8,368 nt of DNA from DASXMX01 sp036794395 (GTDB lineage: Bacteria > Planctomycetota > Phycisphaerae > Tepidisphaerales > Tepidisphaeraceae), in contig DAIRGS010000305.1 in the NCBI GenBank assembly GCA_036794395.1, positions 1 through 8,368 of the forward strand, read 5' to 3'. Position 1 is the first letter of the stretch. Each line of letters starts with the position of its first letter. The position numbers and the translations under genes were made by a program. Positions 1-6,655 of the stretch are shown piece after piece. The notes under the pieces are model-generated. The model was not told where the DNA came from. It saw only the letters and a list, made by a program, of their open reading frames with translations, and did not search any database.

Positions 1-59
1 ACAACATCATGCGCAACATCCTCCTCTACACCGCCCATCCTGAACCGACCGCAAAGTGA
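1..59 (+). CDS. 3' end of an unidentified + strand gene (partial)
   Basis: Frame 3 reads through from the window edge and ends at TGA 57-59, giving the tail NIMRNILLYTAHPEPTAK. Codon choice (ATC, CTC, GCC, CGC) matches the + strand glycosyltransferase genes downstream. The stop lies 7 nt from the stop of the - strand gene, a normal convergent arrangement. The 'RNILLYT' ending faintly recalls the C-termini of DUF4159-type proteins, which are frequent in planctomycetes, but 18 residues are too few to assign a family. Frame 1 is also open across this stretch, so the call is tentative. Confidence 0.4.
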   Translation, partial: NIMRNILLYTAHPEPTAK

Positions 60-66
60 ATATGAC

Positions 67-2259
67 CTACTGCGCGGCCTTTGCCAATGCGTCCACATCA
101 AACTCCACCACCGCCATATGGGAATGCATATCCGGCAGCACATAATTCAAATAAAGCTTATGGTCCGGCGTCGTCTGCTCCCCAATTACCAGTCCGTCCG
201 TCAGCGTCCCAACAACCCCACGATTGGCATTCACCAGGGTTCTTCCATAAGTAATAAATACCGAATTGCTAATCCACCTCAGCGAAGGCCCGCGCACTTT
301 CCCCGCGATTCCCGCGGCAATTGGATTCGGGATTGTCAATCGGGATGTAGCGGTGCTGGCCGTCTCGGCGGTGAGCCATGCGATCACCTGTGCCGAATCG
401 CCTCGCTCAAGTAGCATCGCAACCCTGGTTCCATCGGGCGAAAATGACAACTCTCCGCGCTCATAAGCTGCTGTATCCGTCATGTCCGGGGGAAAACTCC
501 TGCTTCTGGTCTCCACCTTCTCAAACTTGCTCGTGACGTTGATCAATTTCAACGTTGGCCCATTCCCCGGAGTCTGTGCCAGGCAGGCATAAAACACCGG
601 TCCCGCCTCGTTCGCCCCAACCCCGCAAACATCAGGCGTCCCCACCGACCCCGGCACGATCAACCGGCTGACTTTCGTCCTTTCAACATATTGGTATCGA
701 TACAAATAAATCTCCCCGGCATCCGGCGCCGACCACCGTACCAGCACGTTTGAATCCGCCATCACGCCAACTAACTTCGGCTTCAATGCCTGTCCTGATG
801 ACGATGGAACGTCCATCTGAACGACCGCGCGCCGGTCATCCATCGTCGCGAACACGTCCAGCTCCGCGCCGCCGCGCGCGTGGAGCACCGCCCGGCCATC
901 GTTGGTCAGCAGATATCGGTCACCCAGCGTCCTCATGTCGGATGAGTCGTCGGCCATGTCCGGTACTAACACATTCGCCGGCCACAGCACGATCCTCCGC
1001 CGGCCTTCGGTCGCACCCGCCAGTCCGATGAATTGCGATTGCCCGGTCGGACTAATCATAAAATCAAACGGCAGTGGCCCATCCGCCTTCGTTACCGATT
1101 TCACCCAGGGCAGATTCGCGCCGCGGATCGAATCCACAAAGCTGTCATCATCCGGATTAACAAAAACCTCCGGCGGCGTGATAGGGCGGGGCGGTGTGGT
1201 TCTCGTCTCTGTCGTGCCTCGATCCGACATCGCAGAGTTCCCGCGTCGTGCAGCGTTTTCTTCCGCCGTCTGCGGTTGCTTCTGCATGCCAACAACTGGC
1301 ATCGGAGTGGTGGCGGCCGGCGTTCGCTCTTGGATGCTCGGCTGACTTACTTTTGCGACGCCCGAATTCGACGGTGGCACCGGCGGGATCGGCGATTCGG
1401 ATCGGGCTGTCGGAGTCTTCCATGCCAGCGGCTCAGCCAGCGGGCTCTCCGTCAATTCACTGGCTGTATGGCTCAATACCAACACCAGATTCAACACCGC
1501 GCTCACGCCCACCAATAGGAGTGCCGCCAATCCCGAACCCGCCAAGAAAGATCCGCTTGCCGATGGGTATGTGCTGGCCGCTTCCTGTTGCGTTAGACGA
1601 AACAGCAGCCAGAAAACCGGCGCCATCAACGCCAGGCCGAACAGTATTCCGGTTGCCATTCCCACGACCCCGCCGTTGGCCTGCCAAAACTCGTACCCCA
1701 TGGCGGCCGGCAACGCGAAGGTCAGTACCGCGCGCTTATACGCATCGGCCGGCAAAACCCGGTGCATGGTCCTGAAGCGCTCCTTGATTGTTTTAAACGT
1801 CCATGGGGCGATGCATCCGAAATACATTGCCGCAACCACCCCCAGCCTTAAGCACGGCACCCACGCCTGCCCCGAACGATTCGATCCAAACAACTGGGCG
1901 GTTACCCACACCGCCGCGATCACGCCCACTGTCAGCGGGAGCCATCCCTCGACTGCATCGCTCAATGGAAAATCTTGCCTCGGGCCGGGACGTGTAAGTT
2001 GCGGGTCTGCCTCCCGTGCAGCCGCTTGCCCCAATTCATCGTGCGCAGCGCCCTGCTTGATCCCGACCACATCCCCCCGATGCTTGTCCGACAACTCCGA
2101 CGTCGCCACTGTCGCGGGCTTAACTTCGATCGATTCGCCCGCGGGCTTTTTAATGGCAAAGACCGCCGCACAAACCGTGCAGCGCATCGGTTTGCCGATC
2201 ATTTGTTCTTGAGCCCTGTAAGGTTTTTGACAAGAGGGACATCGAATCCGAAATGCCAT
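67..2259 (-). CDS. MJ0042-type zinc-ribbon membrane protein with propeller-like C-terminal region
   Basis: Role unknown; probably a membrane-anchored sensor or assembly protein. The 730-residue product begins with a four-cysteine ribbon (CPSC at 7-10, CTVC at 27-30) of the MJ0042 finger type. A polar linker follows, then about five hydrophobic helices near residues 104-124, 134-154, 176-189, 197-220 and 239-263. Residues ~272-367 are Pro/Ser/Thr-rich and look disordered. Residues ~370-730 are beta-rich, with WD40/TolB-like strands such as LSFSPDGTRVAMLLER near 604-619. Five helices would put the ribbon in the cytoplasm and the C-terminal region in the periplasm. The frame stays open 33 codons further upstream, but ATG 2259 is chosen because GAGGGA sits 6 nt before it and the protein then starts directly at the ribbon, as such proteins usually do. 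The gene converges with the partial gene at 1-59 and diverges from the TPR-GT41 gene. The fold call for the C-terminal region is inference. Confidence 0.85.
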   Translation of the reverse strand: MAFRIRCPSCQKPYRAQEQMIGKPMRCTVCAAVFAIKKPAGESIEVKPATVATSELSDKHRGDVVGIKQGAAHDELGQAAAREADPQLTRPGPRQDFPLSDAVEGWLPLTVGVIAAVWVTAQLFGSNRSGQAWVPCLRLGVVAAMYFGCIAPWTFKTIKERFRTMHRVLPADAYKRAVLTFALPAAMGYEFWQANGGVVGMATGILFGLALMAPVFWLLFRLTQQEAASTYPSASGSFLAGSGLAALLLVGVSAVLNLVLVLSHTASELTESPLAEPLAWKTPTARSESPIPPVPPSNSGVAKVSQPSIQERTPAATTPMPVVGMQKQPQTAEENAARRGNSAMSDRGTTETRTTPPRPITPPEVFVNPDDDSFVDSIRGANLPWVKSVTKADGPLPFDFMISPTGQSQFIGLAGATEGRRRIVLWPANVLVPDMADDSSDMRTLGDRYLLTNDGRAVLHARGGAELDVFATMDDRRAVVQMDVPSSSGQALKPKLVGVMADSNVLVRWSAPDAGEIYLYRYQYVERTKVSRLIVPGSVGTPDVCGVGANEAGPVFYACLAQTPGNGPTLKLINVTSKFEKVETRSRSFPPDMTDTAAYERGELSFSPDGTRVAMLLERGDSAQVIAWLTAETASTATSRLTIPNPIAAGIAGKVRGPSLRWISNSVFITYGRTLVNANRGVVGTLTDGLVIGEQTTPDHKLYLNYVLPDMHSHMAVVEFDVDALAKAAQ

Positions 2260-2265
2260 GAACGG

Positions 2266-2271
2266 TCCCTC
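2266..2271 (-). promoter_or_regulatory. Ribosome binding site fixing the start at 2259
   Basis: On the - strand GAGGGA lies 6 nt before the ATG at 2259-2257. It supports this internal methionine over the upstream one at 2358, whose extra 33 residues are Arg/Gly/Ser-rich and resemble no domain. Confidence 0.65.
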
Positions 2272-2380
2272 GAACAGGAAACGGGAACAAGAGCCGTTGC
2301 CACCGACTGAATATCTCCTCTCACGTGCTCCCCGTTCATAATCCCGTCCAACGCTCAATACAAGGCTGGCCCTCAGTTCC

Positions 2381-2409
2381 TACACGTCCATTCACTCCCT
2401 GGATATGAT
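2381..2409 (+). promoter_or_regulatory. Candidate sigma-70-type promoter for the TPR-GT41 gene
   Basis: TATGAT at 2404-2409 is one base from the TATAAT consensus. A weak -35 (TACACG, 2381-2386) lies 17 nt upstream. Transcription would start near 2416, exactly where the hairpin at 2416-2440 begins, leaving a leader of about 90 nt before the TTG start. The -35 is poor, so this is a low-confidence call. Confidence 0.25.
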
Positions 2410-2415
2410 CTACAG

Positions 2416-2440
2416 TGACACGGGTTTTCAACCCGTGTCA
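2416..2440. repeat. Perfect 11-bp-stem palindrome in the divergent intergenic region
   Basis: TGACACGGGTT (2416-2426) and AACCCGTGTCA (2430-2440) are exact reverse complements around a 3-nt TTC loop. Two more pairs (2413-2414 with 2442-2443) form beyond one G-G mismatch. It sits in the 248 bp between the divergent genes that start at 2259 and 2508, about 67 nt before the second. No T-tract follows, so it is not a clear intrinsic terminator. It could be an operator, a 5'-UTR hairpin or a dispersed palindromic repeat. I have a vague memory of similar ACGGGTT..AACCCGT palindromes in planctomycete genomes, which I cannot check. Confidence 0.75.
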
Positions 2441-2493
2441 GTGATGTGCAAAATAGATATGCGCTCCCATTCCCGAGCGATCGCCTTAATTCC

Positions 2494-2498
2494 AAGGA
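2494..2498 (+). promoter_or_regulatory. Ribosome binding site supporting a TTG start
   Basis: AAGGA ends 9 nt before TTG 2508-2510. An in-frame TAA at 2487-2489 excludes any earlier start, and the next in-frame ATG is at about codon 43, inside the second TPR. The site therefore decides in favour of TTG. Confidence 0.6.
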
Positions 2499-2507
2499 TT
2501 CCCAACC

Positions 2508-4691
2508 TTGCCCGAACTCACGATCCAGCAGGCCTTCGATCACGCCCTCACGCTTCAAAACACCGGCCACCTCGCCGATGCCGAAGCCGTCTACCGTCAG
2601 ATCATTTCCGTCGATCCCAAACACATCAACGCCATGCAGATGCTCGGCGTGCTGCTCGCCCAGACCGGCCGCCCCGATGCAGGCCTCGAGCTGGTCCGCC
2701 AGGCCAGCCGGCTCAACCCCGCCGCCGCCAGTTGTCATACCAACATCGGCATGATCCTGGCGGGCCAGGGCCAGCTTCCGCCTGCCGTCGAGTCATTCAA
2801 GCGAGCCCTCCAGCTCCGCCCCAACTCATCCGAAATGCACAACAATCTCGCCAACGCCTTGACTGCCCTCGGTCGCTTCGACGAGGCAATCGCGTCTTAT
2901 GTCAGTGCTCTGGCCCTCAACCCCAATTTCCCCCAAGCCCACAACAATCTTGGCACCGCCCTTTGTGCCCGCGATCGCACCGACGAAGGAATCGCCAGTT
3001 TCCGCAAGGCGATTCAGCTCAAGCCCGATTACGTGGAGGGCCATTACAACCTTGCCAAAGCCCTGTACGAGCGGCGCGATCTGGAAGCCGCGATTACATC
3101 GGTCGAGAAATCCCTTTCCCTGCGTCCAGACTATCCCGAAGCCCTCACCCTGCACGGCGTCCTGCTGCAATCCCTCGGCCACCACGACGCCGCCATCGCC
3201 ACCTATCAACGCTCCCTCGCACTCCGCCCTCAAGATTCCGAAACGCTCAATAACCTTGCCACCGCGCATCTCGAATTACGCCAATACGATCTCGCCATCG
3301 AAACCTATCGCAAAGCCATTGCCGCCAATCCAAATAATGCCGAGCCGCACGGCAACCTCGGCCGTGCCCTGGGTGAGTGCGGACAGCTCGATCAGGCCCT
3401 CGCTCTCTACCGCAAATCACTTGAACTCAAGCCCCAATCCCGCACCGCCAGCGGCCTTCTGCTATTCCTCCATCTCCATCCCGATATCACACCCCGGCAA
3501 ATCCTCGAAGAACACCGCGAATGGAATCGCATTTACGCCCAGCCGCTCGCTCCTTTGCGGACTCATTACCCAAACGATCCATCACCCCATAGACGTATTC
3601 GCCTCGCCTACGTTTCCCCCGATTTCACCAACCATCCGGTTGGCCGCTTCATGCTCCCGATTCTCTCCCATCACAATCGCGAGCATTTTGAAATCATCTG
3701 CTACTCCGATACCCGCGCCACCGATGCCAACACCGATCGCCTTCGCCAGCACGCGGATCAATGGCGCGATACATCGCGACTTTCAGATCATCAGTTGGCT
3801 GCCCAGATCCGCGAAGATCGGGTCGATCTTCTGGTCGATCTCCTCATGCACGCCAAAGGCTGCCGACTGCTGGCCTTCGCCGAAAAGCCCGCGCCCGTTC
3901 AACTCACCTATCTGTCCTATTGCAGCACCACCGGCATCAATGCCATGGATTACCGAATCACCGATCCCTATCTCGATCCTCCCGGAATCGACGAATCCAT
4001 CTACACCGAAAAAACCCTCCGACTCCCTGATTGTTTCTGGTGCTTTCAGCCCGCCCCAGAGGCGCCCGCACTCAGCCCACTGCCTGCCCTGGCCAACGGA
4101 TACATCACCTTCGGCTGCCTAAACAACTTCTGGAAAGTCACCCCCGGCACCCTTAATCTCTGGTTCGAGCTTCTCGCCCGCGTGCCCCATTCGCGCCTTC
4201 TGCTCCATGCCCATGAAGGCGACCATCGCCAGCGCCTCCGCCATCAGATGGCCGCCCGGAACCTCGATCCCGGTCGTGTGGAGTTCGTGGGTTTTCAGCC
4301 GCTTTCTGAATACCTCGCCCAACATGCCCGCATCGACATCGCCCTCGACCCCTTCCCCTACGGCGGCGGGACCACCACCTGCGAATCTCTCTGGATGGGC
4401 GCGCCGGTTATCACTCTACCGGCCCAGACTGCCGTGTCCCGCGCGGGCGTCAGCATCCTCTCGAACGTCGGTCTCCAGGAACTTATCGCAAGTTCCAAAG
4501 AAGATTACCTCCAGATCGCCACAGCACTTGCCAATGATCTTCATCGCCTCGCAAATCTCCGTTCCACCTTGCGCGACAGAATGCAATCCTCTCCCCTTAT
4601 GAACCCCCAAAAATTCACAATTGATCTCGAATCCATCTACCGCCAAAGCTGGCAGACATGGTGCAAGGCGCAAAGTCATGCAAGAGCCTAA
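2508..4691 (+). CDS. TPR protein with GT41 (O-GlcNAc transferase-type) glycosyltransferase domain
   Basis: The 727-residue product probably transfers a sugar from a nucleotide donor to Ser/Thr of proteins, as GT41 enzymes do; donor and acceptor are not known here. Residues 4-309 are nine TPRs with no indels: the closing proline falls at 37, 71, 105, 139, 173, 207, 241, 275 and 309, exactly 34 apart. The catalytic region spans about 325-720. It shows YVSPDFTNHPVGRF at 368-381 (His376 aligns with the active-site His498 of human OGT), LNNFWKVTP at 538-546 (Lys543 aligns with OGT Lys842, which contacts the donor phosphates), and DPFPYGGGTTTCESLWMG at 614-631 for the UDP-sugar loop. No signal peptide or membrane helix is visible, so it is probably cytoplasmic. 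TTG is the only feasible start. The next gene, 84 bp on, is another TPR-glycosyltransferase and is probably in the same operon. Family assignment is firm; substrate is inference. Confidence 0.93.
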   Translation: MPELTIQQAFDHALTLQNTGHLADAEAVYRQIISVDPKHINAMQMLGVLLAQTGRPDAGLELVRQASRLNPAAASCHTNIGMILAGQGQLPPAVESFKRALQLRPNSSEMHNNLANALTALGRFDEAIASYVSALALNPNFPQAHNNLGTALCARDRTDEGIASFRKAIQLKPDYVEGHYNLAKALYERRDLEAAITSVEKSLSLRPDYPEALTLHGVLLQSLGHHDAAIATYQRSLALRPQDSETLNNLATAHLELRQYDLAIETYRKAIAANPNNAEPHGNLGRALGECGQLDQALALYRKSLELKPQSRTASGLLLFLHLHPDITPRQILEEHREWNRIYAQPLAPLRTHYPNDPSPHRRIRLAYVSPDFTNHPVGRFMLPILSHHNREHFEIICYSDTRATDANTDRLRQHADQWRDTSRLSDHQLAAQIREDRVDLLVDLLMHAKGCRLLAFAEKPAPVQLTYLSYCSTTGINAMDYRITDPYLDPPGIDESIYTEKTLRLPDCFWCFQPAPEAPALSPLPALANGYITFGCLNNFWKVTPGTLNLWFELLARVPHSRLLLHAHEGDHRQRLRHQMAARNLDPGRVEFVGFQPLSEYLAQHARIDIALDPFPYGGGTTTCESLWMGAPVITLPAQTAVSRAGVSILSNVGLQELIASSKEDYLQIATALANDLHRLANLRSTLRDRMQSSPLMNPQKFTIDLESIYRQSWQTWCKAQSHARA

Positions 4692-4704
4692 GAGTCCCAT
4701 CATG

Positions 4705-4727
4705 TTTTCACGTTTTCACGTTTTACG
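4705..4727. repeat. 8-bp tandem repeat TTTTCACG (2.9 copies)
   Basis: TTTTCACG at 4705-4712 and again at 4713-4720 is followed by TTTTACG at 4721-4727, one base short of a third copy. It lies in the 84-bp gap between the two TPR-glycosyltransferase genes, 49 bp before the second start codon. It has no hairpin potential of its own. Confidence 0.8.
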
Positions 4728-4775
4728 CACCGCGACGGCAATTAATGCGTTCGGACGTTCAATGACCCATCTCCG

Positions 4776-6245
4776 ATGACCCCCCAATCTCTCAACACCC
4801 ACGGCCTTGCCCTCGCTCGCCAATCCCGCTTTGCCGAAGCCGCCGCTGCATTCCGTCAGGCCATCGCCGCCGATCCCGCTTACGCCGAAGCGCACTACAA
4901 CCTCGCCAAGTCCCTCAAAGACCTCCGGCAACCTGACCAGGCGATCGCCGCGTACCGCCGCACGCTTGTGCTTCGCCCCGATTTCGCCCCAGCCTGGCAA
5001 AACCTCGCCAATCTCCTTAACGAAACGGGCCAAACGCAGCTCGCTATCGAAGCCTACCAACGCGTCCTCACCCTCGAACCTCAAAACCCGGGCGCGCACG
5101 GCATGCTCGCCCGCATTTTCCACCAATCCAATTGCCTCGAACAATCCCTTCCCCATTTTCAGGCCCTGGCCAATTTACTTCCCAGCCAGGCCGAGCCGCT
5201 TCATGCCCTCGGCGTCGCTCTCCACGATCTCAATCGCCTCGACGAAGCCGCCGTTGCATATCGTCGCTGTCTCGCCATCGATCCCGCACATGCTCACGCT
5301 GCCTACGCGTTGGGCCTCATTCATCTTACTCAGGGCGATTTTGCCGCCGGCTGGCAGCTCTACGAGTCCCGCCGCCGTCTCCCCGCCCCCCGCGCCGTAC
5401 GCGATTACCCACAGCCAATGTGGACCGGGTCCCCACTCCAGGGCCAGACCATCCTCCTCCACGCCGAACAAGGCCTCGGCGACACGCTCCAATTCATCCG
5501 CTATGCCCCCATGGTCACAAAAATGGGAGCCAAAGTAATCCTCCAATGTCCCGCGCAACTCGCTCGCCTTCTCAACAACCACCTCTCGATTACCCAGGTA
5601 GTCGAAGACGGCTCCCCCCTCCCCCAGTTCGACGTCCATTGCGCGCTCCTCTCCCTCCCAGGAATCTTTCAAACGACCTTTAACACCATCCCCGCATCCG
5701 TTCCCTACATCACCCCAATCCCCGCCGATGTGGCCCATTGGAAATCCCGCCTCGAATCCGCATCTCCCTGTCTCCCTGTCTCCTTGTCACCCTGTCTTCA
5801 ACGCCGCGCCGGCATCGTCTGGTCCGGCAGCTCCACTCACCGCAACGACCGCAACCGCTCAATCCTTCCCCAGGCCTTTGAGATTCTCACCTCAATCCCA
5901 AACCTGACTCTCGTCAGCCTCCAAAAATCCGGCTCGCCACCCACGCCGACTCTGCAAGCGTCATTACTGGATTTTACCGCCGACCTGTCTGATCTGGCCG
6001 ACACCGCCGCCCTCATCGCCAATCTCGATCTGGTCGTCACGGTCGACACCTCCATCGCCCATCTGGCCGGTGCAATGAACAAACCCACCTGGCTCCTCCT
6101 CCCCTGCGCCGCCGACTGGCGATGGCTCCTCAATCGTCCCGACTCCCCCTGGTACCCCTCCATGCGCCTGTTCCGCCAACCCCAACCCAACGATTGGACC
6201 ACTCCCCTCCATCAGATCATCAACGCACTCTCCAACCCAAAGTAG
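4776..6245 (+). CDS. TPR protein with GT9/heptosyltransferase-like domain
   Basis: The 489-residue product has five TPRs in strict 34-residue register (closing prolines at 34, 68, 102, 136 and 170), a partial sixth to about 200, and then a C-terminal GT-B-like domain of the glycosyltransferase family 9 type. Seen motifs are HAEQGLGDTLQF at 229-240 and VDTSIAHLAGA at 423-433, the two most conserved blocks of this TPR-GT9 class, plus LLPCAADWRWLL at 441-452 and SPWYPSMRLFRQ at 457-468. GT9 enzymes include the LPS heptosyltransferases; here the TPR fusion suggests a protein or envelope polymer acceptor, which is inference. ATG 4776 is the first start after an in-frame TAA at 4743-4745. No clear Shine-Dalgarno precedes it, so translation may depend on the upstream gene. 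Oddity: residues 330-342 (SPCLPVSLSPCLQ) are encoded by a degenerate 8-bp tandem repeat and form an extra linker between the two Rossmann-like halves. Confidence 0.9.
   Translation: MTPQSLNTHGLALARQSRFAEAAAAFRQAIAADPAYAEAHYNLAKSLKDLRQPDQAIAAYRRTLVLRPDFAPAWQNLANLLNETGQTQLAIEAYQRVLTLEPQNPGAHGMLARIFHQSNCLEQSLPHFQALANLLPSQAEPLHALGVALHDLNRLDEAAVAYRRCLAIDPAHAHAAYALGLIHLTQGDFAAGWQLYESRRRLPAPRAVRDYPQPMWTGSPLQGQTILLHAEQGLGDTLQFIRYAPMVTKMGAKVILQCPAQLARLLNNHLSITQVVEDGSPLPQFDVHCALLSLPGIFQTTFNTIPASVPYITPIPADVAHWKSRLESASPCLPVSLSPCLQRRAGIVWSGSSTHRNDRNRSILPQAFEILTSIPNLTLVSLQKSGSPPTPTLQASLLDFTADLSDLADTAALIANLDLVVTVDTSIAHLAGAMNKPTWLLLPCAADWRWLLNRPDSPWYPSMRLFRQPQPNDWTTPLHQIINALSNPK
5763..5794. repeat. 8-bp tandem repeat TCTCCCTG (4 copies) inside the GT9-like gene
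   Basis: Two perfect copies of TCTCCCTG (5763-5770, 5771-5778) are followed by two copies with one substitution each (TCTCCTTG 5779-5786, TCACCCTG 5787-5794). The array encodes residues 330-340 and runs through in frame. Since 8 is not a multiple of 3, gain or loss of one copy would shift the frame and remove the second half of the glycosyltransferase domain. Confidence 0.85.
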
Positions 6246-6298
6246 CCTCTTTGAAAATGAGGATCAGGCCAATTCACCCCACCGAAAACTTAGCCCAG

Positions 6299-6455
6299 AT
6301 TATTCACCGCAGAGGCGCGGAGGGCGCAGAGAATTCAGAAGTAGCAACACCTTACATGCAAAATCGCAGAGCAGCTTGTTGCGCACGTTGCGCAGCTCAC
6401 ACAGGCTCCTTCTTGCAATTCTCTCTGCGATCTCCGCGACTCTGCGGTGAATCAT
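6299..6455. repeat. MITE-like element with ~40-bp imperfect terminal inverted repeats
   Basis: The left arm (6299-6336) and the reverse complement of the right arm (6416-6455) agree at 33 of 38 aligned bases with one 2-nt gap. The shared core is ATTCACCGCAGAG. Inside each arm CGCAGAG-like and CGCGGAG-like words recur every 8-9 bp. The ~79-bp interior codes for nothing recognisable and contains a doubled GTTGCGCA. I see no clear target-site duplication. CACCGCAGAG-type repeats are, from memory, scattered in many bacterial genomes; whether this is a transposable element or a structural repeat is not settled by one copy. Confidence 0.7.
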
Positions 6456-6480
6456 GAATTTTGCGGGTTAGAGAAACATA

Positions 6481-6537
6481 AACGGGACGGCTTTGAATTT
6501 CACAGAGATAGAAGGTGAAATTCAGAGCTGTCCCGTT
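6481..6537. repeat. REP-like hairpin with 23-bp stem
   Basis: The arms 6481-6503 and 6515-6537 pair over all 23 positions as RNA: 21 Watson-Crick pairs and two G-U wobbles, around an 11-nt loop (6504-6514). Each arm holds the 15-nt core GGGAC(G/A)GCT(T/C)TGAAT, at 6484-6498 on + and 6534-6520 on -. GGGAC-starting cores of this kind are typical of REP sequences mobilised by IS200-like RAYT transposases; no such transposase is in the window. Confidence 0.75.
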
Positions 6538-6585
6538 AAGGCATTCCGTTAAGGCATTCCCGGAAAGGATATTCAGAGCCGTCCC
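6533..6585. repeat. 13-bp perfect tandem duplication plus third REP core
   Basis: CCGTTAAGGCATT occurs at 6533-6545 and immediately again at 6546-6558. A third copy of the REP core (ATTCAGAGCCGTCCC, 6571-6585) follows in the same orientation as the copy at 6520-6534, 51 bp downstream and with one base different. The cluster thus has one forward and two reverse cores. Confidence 0.75.
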
Positions 6586-6626
6586 CATTTGTTGCTCGCG
6601 ACGCACACCCGCGAGTCAACGCAGTC

Positions 6627-6655
6627 TTGACATGCGGCCCTTGGCAGCATATTGC
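6627..6655 (+). promoter_or_regulatory. Candidate promoter for the lipoprotein operon
   Basis: A perfect TTGACA (6627-6632) is followed after exactly 17 nt by TATTGC (6650-6655), which matches the first three bases of TATAAT. Transcription would begin near 6661-6663, only a few nt before ATG 6665, so the mRNA would be almost leaderless. That fits the lack of a usable Shine-Dalgarno site for that gene. Confidence 0.4.

Noticed and set aside
2260..2358. Upstream 33-codon extension of the zinc-ribbon protein
   Set aside because: The extra residues resemble no domain, while the ATG at 2259 has GAGGGA 6 nt before it and starts directly at the ribbon.
2826..3269. Long - strand open frame opposite the TPR region of the GT41 gene
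   Set aside because: It mirrors the periodic, C-rich TPR coding sequence; the product is Gly/Val-rich low-complexity and the + strand gene is certain.
4716..5156. - strand open frame opposite the TPRs of the GT9-like gene
   Set aside because: Same shadow effect from TPR periodicity and codon bias; no family resemblance.
5175..5738. 187-codon - strand open frame within the GT9-like gene
   Set aside because: It overlaps strongly conserved glycosyltransferase motifs on the + strand and reads as Gly/Glu/Val-rich noise.
6246..6262. Possible intrinsic terminator after the GT9-like gene
   Set aside because: The CCTC/GAGG stem is short, with an internal mismatch, and no T-tract follows.
6122..6457. 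+ strand open frame running from the GT9-like gene into the MITE-like repeat
   Set aside because: Half lies in a conserved coding region in another frame and half is translated inverted repeat; no start signal.
6299..6585. CRISPR array or tRNA/rRNA gene
   Set aside because: The repeats are inverted or only tandem duplicates, with no regularly spaced direct repeats and no tRNA-like arms.
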